Source: an uncultured Chitinophaga sp. (lineage in GTDB: Bacteria; Bacteroidota; Bacteroidia; Chitinophagales; Chitinophagaceae). From it: a DNA stretch of 64,000 nt. The notes under the pieces were generated by a model that saw only the letters and a list, made by a program, of their open reading frames with translations, was not told the DNA's origin and made no database searches. The stretch spans positions 124,001 to 188,000 of the forward strand of contig NZ_CAMLHC010000009.1 of NCBI RefSeq assembly GCF_946479755.1. Direction: 5' to 3'. The position numbers were made by a program, and so were the translations under genes. The first letter of the stretch is position 1; every line of letters begins with the position of its first letter. Shown here piece by piece: positions 57,784 through 64,000 of this stretch.

Positions 57784-59376
57784 TTAATTGGATCTTACCG
57801 GTGCAGAAGTGTTGCTGGGGGTATTGAAGTCCAGCTCATTTTGCGGAACGTCCCAATAGTCGAGGTAGTTATACTCGATAGTAGCATTGGCATCCAGCGA
57901 ATTGTCTGGTTTTATTACCCAGGCATGTTGGCGTCCGCCACCTTGTGCGGCAGGAGCCGTAACGTTCCATCTCCGGGCGTCATAGAACGCCACGTTTTTC
58001 AGGAAGAGGCCAATTCTTCTTTCGCGGCGCAGCTCTTCGAGGGCGTTTGCCTGGGAAAGGCCGGTGCCGGAAACATGTGCCAGGCCTGACTGTTGATAGT
58101 CACGTACGGCGTCAACATATTTCAGTCCTTCGTCGATGTTGCCAAGGCGGATGTTTGCTTCTGCGATCATCAGCGCATTTTCTTCGTAAGTGCAGGCAAC
58201 CGGTAATTCAGCGAGGCCGGTAATAGTAGATGCCCAGTCGCCGCCATCAGCAACATCATAAAGATACCACCTGGTAGCGTATTGCGCACCCCTGTTTCTT
58301 TCGTTGCCATAGGCAGCGTATGGGCCGTCTATGTTACGGGTATAACGGTTGTCACCATCTTTGAAATCCTGGATGAGGCGTTCGCTGATGTTTTCCCAGC
58401 CGATCTGTAGGCGGTAGGGGGACCAGGCAGTGATGGAAACCAGGTCGTTTACATCGGCACTGCGCATAGTGAAGATTTTATCGTCTTTGGTAAGACCGGC
58501 AGTAGCGAGGTTTAACACATTGGTCCAGTCAGCATTGGTCATTTGGGCCACCTTTTTGTTTACCAGCAGGTTTCTGGCTTTATAGGTGTTGATATGCCGT
58601 TTCCATGCTTCAGGGCTGATAACACCACCTTTACCGCCGGTGGTGAAATCGGGGATGAGGCGTTTGAACAGTACGTTATAGGCGCTGATATTAGTCACTT
58701 TGTTCAGCTCAGCCACGCACGCGTCGAAATTATCGTTGCCCAGTTTTACGATGGCGTCGTGAGTAATGAAATCGCTGTTCATGAGGGTACCGTCTACAAA
58801 CTTATCGGCTTGTACGCCGGCGATGTAAATGGAGCCCAGACGGGAGTAGGCATAACCTTTCCACCAGTAGGCAAATGCACGGATAAGGGCCTTTTTGGTA
58901 GCTACTTCTTCGGCGCCGCCGCTCATGACCAGGTCATTTTGTGCACTTACGTCGAGCACCTGGTTAGCCTGGTTATTGACGAAATACAGGGCTGCCCATT
59001 CGTTATAGAAGGCGTTGTCATTACCAAAAGAACGGTCATTGCGGTTTTTGAGTTCCTGGCCCTGGGAGCCGCCCTGGGGAGGTGTCAGCACTGTTCCGTT
59101 AGACAAGGTGATTTTAGAGACCTGGTTTACCCATCTCCAGGAATAGTTACCGGCGCTGATGGTATAGCTGTCACCCATAGCGTCATGGTTGGCGAGAGCG
59201 ATCCACCAGAATTCAAGGCCGAATTTATTATAGATACCGAGGGTACCTCTGATCAATCCTTCTTCTGTTTTCAACACCGCCGGGGTGGGTTCATTCGGGT
59301 TCAACAGATCCAGGCTGCTCTTGCTGCAACTAAAAAGAAGGGATGCTGATAATATGGTGATGAATATTTTCTTCAT
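57784..59376 (-). CDS. SusD/RagB-like nutrient-binding lipoprotein
   Basis: 530 aa. Lipoprotein signal with lipobox LFSC (Cys17). TPR-like helical scaffold; N-terminal LDLLNPNEPTPAVLKTEEGLIRGTLGIYN and C-terminal LEELRRERRIGLFLKNVAFYDARRWNV are SusD hallmarks. It forms the lid over the SusC channel and binds the ligand outside the cell. Lies 21 bp after susC. No glycoside hydrolase is linked, so the ligand could be a glycan, peptide or other compound. Confidence 0.93.
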   Translation of the reverse strand: MKKIFITILSASLLFSCSKSSLDLLNPNEPTPAVLKTEEGLIRGTLGIYNKFGLEFWWIALANHDAMGDSYTISAGNYSWRWVNQVSKITLSNGTVLTPPQGGSQGQELKNRNDRSFGNDNAFYNEWAALYFVNNQANQVLDVSAQNDLVMSGGAEEVATKKALIRAFAYWWKGYAYSRLGSIYIAGVQADKFVDGTLMNSDFITHDAIVKLGNDNFDACVAELNKVTNISAYNVLFKRLIPDFTTGGKGGVISPEAWKRHINTYKARNLLVNKKVAQMTNADWTNVLNLATAGLTKDDKIFTMRSADVNDLVSITAWSPYRLQIGWENISERLIQDFKDGDNRYTRNIDGPYAAYGNERNRGAQYATRWYLYDVADGGDWASTITGLAELPVACTYEENALMIAEANIRLGNIDEGLKYVDAVRDYQQSGLAHVSGTGLSQANALEELRRERRIGLFLKNVAFYDARRWNVTAPAAQGGGRQHAWVIKPDNSLDANATIEYNYLDYWDVPQNELDFNTPSNTSAPVRSN

Positions 59377-59397
59377 GATCTTGATTTTTTGTGTTTT

Positions 59398-62300
59398 TTA
59401 GAAACCGAACGTTACGCCAACCTGTATGGACCGGAAGTTGGGGAAGGAGTATACATCGATACCTCTTCTAACGGGGTTGTTTACACGTGCGCTGGCTTCA
59501 GGGTCCAGGCCTGAGTAGTTGCTGATGGTGAAAAGGTTTCTGCCGGTGAGGCTGATCTGTGCTGTGTTGATGAATTTGTTGGTGAGGAATTTGTCCAGTC
59601 TGTAGTTCAGCGTGAGGTCACGCAGTCTCAGGAAGGAACCATCTTCTACGAAAACAGAGTTGGTAGTGTTGGTGTTGTAAAGGCTGTTGTAATAAGCTAC
59701 GAAGGCACCGGTCTGACCGTTGATGGTAACAGGTTTTTCCAGGTCGCTGCTGATTTTATCTGCGTACAGCCATTGACGTGTCTGGTTGTAGATCTGGCCA
59801 CCATATACCCAATCCAGCTGGAAAGACAAAGTGAGCTGACCGTTGAAGGTGAGCGTGTTGTTAAAGCTCATGTTGAACTTAGGCGTAGGGTCACCGATTT
59901 TTTTGTTTTCGGTACCGAACATGACAGCCTTGGTATTTTTATTCACTACATAACCGTTGGGGCCTACTTCGTAGTTGCCTTTCACAGCGGTAGCGGGCAG
60001 CTCATCGATGCTGGTGAGCGGCGTAACGCCAAAGAATGCACCAACGCTTTCACCTTCTTTCAGCACAAACTGTCCTTCGCCGGAACCGCCGATAGTGATG
60101 GGTTTGCCGTTGGAGATCTTGTCAACAAGAGAGCGTTGTTTGCCGAATTTCACGCCAAAGTTCCAGTACATTTTTCTGCTTTCCAGCACATCCAGGTCGA
60201 AGGAGAACTGGAAGCCGTTGGATTTGAGGCTCAGCGCATTGGTCAGGATACCGCTGGCGCCTGTAGAAGGAGAGAGATCGATGGCGCGGATAACGTTTTC
60301 GGAGGTTCTGGTCCAGTAAGTAGGATTGATAAAGATTTTTCTGAACCACATGCCTTTGTTTAACTGAAGGCCGAAGTCGATACCGAATTCTGTTTCTTTA
60401 GATGTTTCTACTGTGAGGTCCGGATTGTTCAAAGTGCCTTTGAGGATAAGGTAGTTTGAATTTCCGATAGCGCCTTTTTCGAGTGTGATCTGACGGTCGT
60501 ATACGCCCGGCTGGATACCTGCCGCGCCATACGCGCCTCTGATCTTCAGTTCGTAGATGCTGGGAACTTTCAACAGTTCGCCCACCCGGAAGTAACCGTC
60601 GGCGCGACCGAACGTAAATGGTTTGGTACCGCGGCCGAAAGCGGAGGAGTAGTCAACCCTTACGCCACCGGAGATACCGAACAGGTTGCCATAGTCAATA
60701 CGTTGATTGATCAGGTAACCGTAGGTAACGAATTCTTCGCGGAGTTCATCGTTGCTTTTGGAGGCGGCGTTGGCGAGTGTGTAGGGGGGGAAAGGAGCGA
60801 AGCCCACACCTTCCATGGTAACGTTGCCGTATACACGTTTACGCCAGTCGTATGCAAACTGGGTGCTGGTGGTGATGGGAACCTTCATGTTGAAATCGCG
60901 TTCAAAGTCCGTTTTTACGAACAATGTCAACAGGGAGTTTTGTGTGGTTTCGTTATCTCTGTCGTAGCCTAGCCGGCCGTTAAACGGATCGAGGCCTTTA
61001 CCGGGAGTCAGTGTTTTTTCCTGGTTGTGGATGAAGTCGGAAAAATCATAACGGTAATAGTCGATACCGTATTTATAGTCTAATTCAATGAATCTGATAG
61101 GTTGATAGTTGAGGTTCACACCTTGTACTACACGGCTTGTTTTAGCTTCGTAGGTCCTGTTCTGGAAAGAGTAGTACGGATATACGGAGTTGTCTGTCAG
61201 GATCGTGTTGAAGGGATAATTGCCCAGGGAATCTCTGAACAGCAGGTCCTCATAAGGATAGGAGGACATGGCCGTACCGAGACCGCTGTAGATATTATTC
61301 TGGCCGGTGATACCGCCGGTAGTATTTTTAGAAGTAATGAGCTGGGTGGTAGAACGGAATTTGAGATTTTTCAGCAGGTCTGCTCCTACGTTCAGGGAGA
61401 GGTTGGTCCTGCTGTAGTCTCCGTTGATGATACTTGTTTGTTTCAGGTTGGAAACGTTGAGGGCGAAGTCCATGCCATCGCGGCCACCGGCGATGTTGAT
61501 GGAGTTGTTGTAGGTGGGGGCACCGTTTTTGAACAACTGATCAACGTGATCGTAGATGGGTTCTTTAAAGTTTTTATCTGTTACGGTGTTGGGAGTGATG
61601 TCGCGGTTAGGCTGTGACCAGATGCCTCTGGCGTCGGGTTTGATGCGTTTGCCGGAAGGATCGATGATGTATCCTTCAGCATCGGTAGGGTAGTAGTGTT
61701 TGGAAAGGTATTTGAAGTTGCCTGTCAATACATCGTCGAAGCTGGCCCTTGAGCTGAAGTTGACATTTATTTTACCACTGCGGGTACCTTTTTTGGAGAA
61801 GAGCTGGATAACGCCGTTGGCGCCCTGCGCACCGTAGATGGTAGCTGCGGCTGCACCCTGTACCACTTCCACTCTTTCAATGTTGGAGAGGTCGAGGTCA
61901 GCGAGCCTGGAGGAAAGGTTGCCGGAAGAACCGTTGGTGCTGTTGCCGGCATTGATCTGCACACCATCGAGGAGTATCATGGGCTGAGTGCCGCCCAGCG
62001 AGTTGATGCCACGCAGGATAATCTGTGCCTGCTGGCCGGGCTGACCGGAAACAGAAGATATCTGTGCCCCGGCGATTTTACCTACCAGCGCCTGGTCGAT
62101 AGAGGCGGCCGGAACTTTAGGCAGATCTTTGGCGGACAAGGATTCTACAGCGATGGCGACTTTCCTTCTGTCAGTAGCTGCACCCACACCAGTTACAACT
62201 ATTTCCTGCAGGCCTTTGGTGTCTACATGCATTGAAATATCCACGCGGGTTTTACCACTGGTAGATACTGTTTGGTTAAGATAACCAACATAGGAAAATA

Positions 62301-62511
62301 CCAGCGAAGCGTTGTCTCCTACCGGTATTTTGTAACCTCCGTCAGGACCTGTCATGGTGCCTGTTCGGGTGCCGCTGATGCTGACAGTCACACCTGGTAT
62401 AGGTGAGCCGTCTTTGGCATCTGTGACTTTTCCGGAGATTGTTCGTGTCTGAGCATAAGCATGCACAATACTGCTGGCCACGAACAGCCATAAGAGTAGC
62501 AAATTTTTCAT
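59398..62511 (-). CDS. SusC/RagA-type TonB-dependent outer-membrane transporter
   Basis: 1037 aa from the ATG ending at 62511, chosen because it opens directly with a signal peptide (MKNLLLLWLFVASSIVHAYA); an in-frame ATG 11 codons earlier adds a basic stretch. Carboxypeptidase-like domain about 22-105 (ISGKVTDAKDGSPIPGVTVS), TonB box region EIVVTGVG, plug (LVGKIAGAQISS, ILLDGVQINAG), then a 22-strand barrel ending VTFGF. Imports its ligand with energy from TonB/ExbBD. No anti-sigma/sigma pair beside it. Confidence 0.95.
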   Translation of the reverse strand: MKNLLLLWLFVASSIVHAYAQTRTISGKVTDAKDGSPIPGVTVSISGTRTGTMTGPDGGYKIPVGDNASLVFSYVGYLNQTVSTSGKTRVDISMHVDTKGLQEIVVTGVGAATDRRKVAIAVESLSAKDLPKVPAASIDQALVGKIAGAQISSVSGQPGQQAQIILRGINSLGGTQPMILLDGVQINAGNSTNGSSGNLSSRLADLDLSNIERVEVVQGAAAATIYGAQGANGVIQLFSKKGTRSGKINVNFSSRASFDDVLTGNFKYLSKHYYPTDAEGYIIDPSGKRIKPDARGIWSQPNRDITPNTVTDKNFKEPIYDHVDQLFKNGAPTYNNSINIAGGRDGMDFALNVSNLKQTSIINGDYSRTNLSLNVGADLLKNLKFRSTTQLITSKNTTGGITGQNNIYSGLGTAMSSYPYEDLLFRDSLGNYPFNTILTDNSVYPYYSFQNRTYEAKTSRVVQGVNLNYQPIRFIELDYKYGIDYYRYDFSDFIHNQEKTLTPGKGLDPFNGRLGYDRDNETTQNSLLTLFVKTDFERDFNMKVPITTSTQFAYDWRKRVYGNVTMEGVGFAPFPPYTLANAASKSNDELREEFVTYGYLINQRIDYGNLFGISGGVRVDYSSAFGRGTKPFTFGRADGYFRVGELLKVPSIYELKIRGAYGAAGIQPGVYDRQITLEKGAIGNSNYLILKGTLNNPDLTVETSKETEFGIDFGLQLNKGMWFRKIFINPTYWTRTSENVIRAIDLSPSTGASGILTNALSLKSNGFQFSFDLDVLESRKMYWNFGVKFGKQRSLVDKISNGKPITIGGSGEGQFVLKEGESVGAFFGVTPLTSIDELPATAVKGNYEVGPNGYVVNKNTKAVMFGTENKKIGDPTPKFNMSFNNTLTFNGQLTLSFQLDWVYGGQIYNQTRQWLYADKISSDLEKPVTINGQTGAFVAYYNSLYNTNTTNSVFVEDGSFLRLRDLTLNYRLDKFLTNKFINTAQISLTGRNLFTISNYSGLDPEASARVNNPVRRGIDVYSFPNFRSIQVGVTFGF

Positions 62512-62951
62512 GAGCAATTTAGATTTGATTTTCTGAGATAACATATAAAGACAGGAATTCCCCGACCACCTACAGCATATGGCTCCGAGATCAGTGAGAA
62601 ATAAAGGCAGATTGTCCTTGATTACTGTGGGTCACTCACGAGTATATATGTAAATGGCAATAACAAAACCGCAGGCCTGGCAAGGCCTGAAAATGACAGT
62701 ATAGAATTAAAAAATGTTTTTAATTACAAGCAAAAACAAGTGTTTCTACGATGCTGTGACTAACGCTTTGATCATAGGTTGACTTAGATTTTATCGGTTG
62801 AAAAAGTTCTCTATCCCGTCACGGGCAACAGCACAATTTTTAGATTTATGATTTACTTCGCTGATAATAGGTTGTTTAGCTTCCAAACAATTCAGCAAAC
62901 ATTATGGGCAATAAGGATTATACAGATTTTGGTTATCTAGTTGAATGTCTC

Positions 62952-62979
62952 CAAATATAGATAAAACCCTGCTATTCAA
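62952..62979 (-). promoter_or_regulatory. Minus-strand promoter upstream of susC
   Basis: On the minus strand TTG (62979-62977), 17-bp spacer, TATATTTG (62959-62952), a perfect -7 box. It would give a leader of about 430 nt. Confidence 0.45.
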
Positions 62980-63148
62980 CATAACACATTGGTGTTATAG
63001 AGAAGTTTACGAAGAGATTTATTGCTGCAGGCATTTAGCATCAGGCGAAAATTCGGTCAATCACTGCAAATATTGAAACACTTGCCGCGGATATCAACCG
63101 GCAGTAAAGGACGTATTAGGATACCCTACTTTTACTTCAGTTTACAGG

Positions 63149-63319
63149 ATGGCGCTTTTAAAAGCAAAATTTAAAAACTGTCTGCTATCTGCTGTTTGTT
63201 GTTTGCTGCCATTGATGTTAAGGATCGTTCAAAGTCAACGGCAGCAAACACTCCCCAAAATTTTTCCGGTGAAGCGAATAAACAATACTGCGGCGTTAAG
63301 CCAAAGTTCACAATCATAA
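63149..63319 (+). CDS. Possible 56-aa small membrane or secreted protein
   Basis: ATG 63149 to TAA 63317-63319. N-terminus is basic then hydrophobic (MALLKAKFKNCLLSAVCCLL), like a membrane helix or signal peptide; the rest is polar and basic. A near-consensus -7 box TACTTTTA lies at 63127-63134 and a terminator at 63351, so the ORF sits in a plausible small transcript. No homologue known to me. Confidence 0.35.
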   Translation: MALLKAKFKNCLLSAVCCLLPLMLRIVQSQRQQTLPKIFPVKRINNTAALSQSSQS

Positions 63320-63350
63320 ACGACTAGTAACGTTAACCCAAGCAAAAAAC

Positions 63351-63379
63351 GCCCATTCAGTTCTCTGATGGGCTTTTTT
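63351..63379 (+). terminator. Intrinsic terminator upstream of the Imm26-like gene
   Basis: GCCCAT-T-CAG paired with CTG-ATGGGC, TTCT loop, then TTTTTT. It must end a transcript arising to its left. Confidence 0.85.
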
Positions 63380-63405
63380 CTTATCTTTTATTTAAACGGT
63401 TTCAA

Positions 63406-64000
63406 ATGAAAAAGAAAATTTCAACAGGCGATATTTTTTACTGGAAGCAGGAAGGCCATCCCCGCTACATTTTCGGCAGGGTACTGTTTGATGTGGACCG
63501 GCAACTGAAAGATGTAGTCGTTGATAGTGAAAGTTATTTTACCAGTTATACCGGTTGCCAGCTGGTTGAGATATACAGCGGAATATATACTTCCACACTC
63601 CCTCCCGGCAGCCCGGAGATATTGATCCCGCGGGTGTTTGTTTTCCGTATGGACCTGAAAAGCCATCAAATTGAATGCGGAAAAGCCGGATATAAGGAAG
63701 TAGATATTACCAAAGTAGAGTTTCCGGAAGTCGTAGGGAATGCTTACAATGAAGTAAGACTGATGAGAGGAGAGTTGTATTTCCGTACCGGTATAAAAGA
63801 CGCTGTGGAATATCCGGGAGTATTGCCGGGGGCAGAGTTTCCGATGGTGGTGCTGGACGCAGCGCTGGCGCTGCAGGGACGGGAAGATTTGATAACCGGG
63901 GAATATTATTCGGAAAGCCTGACAGACCTGGACCTGTATTATCATCCGGATATCCGGCAGCAGATTTACCATGATCTGAAGATCAGTCCCGATGTCAGTT
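63406..64000 (+). CDS. Imm26-like immunity-family protein, 3' end outside window
   Basis: 198 codons visible, open at the right edge. Start ATG 63406 follows a terminator by 27 bp. The opening KKKISTGDIFYW with a following FGRVLFD strand matches the beta-rich opening of Imm26 immunity proteins, which protect against polymorphic toxins. The remainder (PRVFVFRMDLKSHQIECGKAGY) is also strand-rich. No toxin gene is visible on this side. The family call is by eye and moderate. Confidence 0.45.
   Translation, partial: MKKKISTGDIFYWKQEGHPRYIFGRVLFDVDRQLKDVVVDSESYFTSYTGCQLVEIYSGIYTSTLPPGSPEILIPRVFVFRMDLKSHQIECGKAGYKEVDITKVEFPEVVGNAYNEVRLMRGELYFRTGIKDAVEYPGVLPGAEFPMVVLDAALALQGREDLITGEYYSESLTDLDLYYHPDIRQQIYHDLKISPDVS

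Larger units (their letters stand above)
62512..63405. other. Roughly 890-bp region between susC and the Imm26-like gene
   Basis: Left part: probable long susC leader (minus strand) with a perfect hairpin CAGGCCT-GGCA-AGGCCTG (62672-62689) and a promoter at 62952-62979. Right part: a possible 56-codon plus-strand ORF (63149-63319) with a terminator at 63351. Between them nothing further is supported. Confidence 0.5.

Overview
The window looks like chromosomal DNA of a Bacteroidota species close to Chitinophaga. The reasons are a SusC/SusD pair, promoters of the TTG...TAnnTTTG type, almost no Shine-Dalgarno sites, many strong intrinsic terminators, and a fused IcmF-type mutase. No tRNA, rRNA, CRISPR array, insertion sequence or prophage gene was seen.

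Layout. (1) 1-15,000: housekeeping and scattered metabolic genes: an SPFH protein cut by the left edge, the minus-strand set ligA-tadA-acyltransferase, an NrtR-like Nudix regulator, icmF, a YVTN-propeller/phosphoesterase followed by a GH125 mannosidase, and a membrane MutS-like ATPase. (2) 15,000-21,800: a radical SAM protein, a DinB-fold protein, then AAA+ ATPase - unknown protein - RtcB RNA ligase. The two gene-poor gaps here (16,232-16,965 and 17,533-18,362) are packed with promoters, hairpins and terminators. They contain two copies of a structured leader-like element that I do not recognise. (3) 21,900-24,900: a sterol-desaturase-family membrane enzyme, a DUF5009/HGSNAT-like membrane acyltransferase and an orphan ECF sigma factor. 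(4) 25,300-54,500: a roughly 29-kb surface-polysaccharide locus, visibly more AT-rich than its flanks. (5) 54,700-64,000: an ABC-F ATPase, an aldo/keto reductase, a SusC/SusD pair on the minus strand, and an Imm26-like protein cut by the right edge.

How the polysaccharide locus works. A Wza-like SLBB exporter and a Wzz-like chain-length protein come first. Next is a complete set for CMP-pseudaminic acid (PseB, PseC, PseF, a fused PseG-PseH, PseI), interleaved with an aldo/keto reductase, a second (SpsF-type) cytidylyltransferase, a methyltransferase and a class III aminotransferase. Then come a Wzx flippase, five predicted glycosyltransferases, an EpsG-type Wzy polymerase, a DUF4838 lipoprotein, GDP-fucose genes (gmd, fcl), manC and a Wzi/RemB-like outer-membrane barrel. 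No initiating phosphoglycosyltransferase, tyrosine kinase or phosphomannomutase lies in the window, so those steps must be encoded elsewhere.

The best candidate for something undescribed is the paired RNA element in region 2. Each copy has a 7-bp long-range pairing that competes with an intrinsic terminator, overlaps the end of a short ORF, and lies upstream of a gene on the same strand (DinB; the AAA-RtcB operon).
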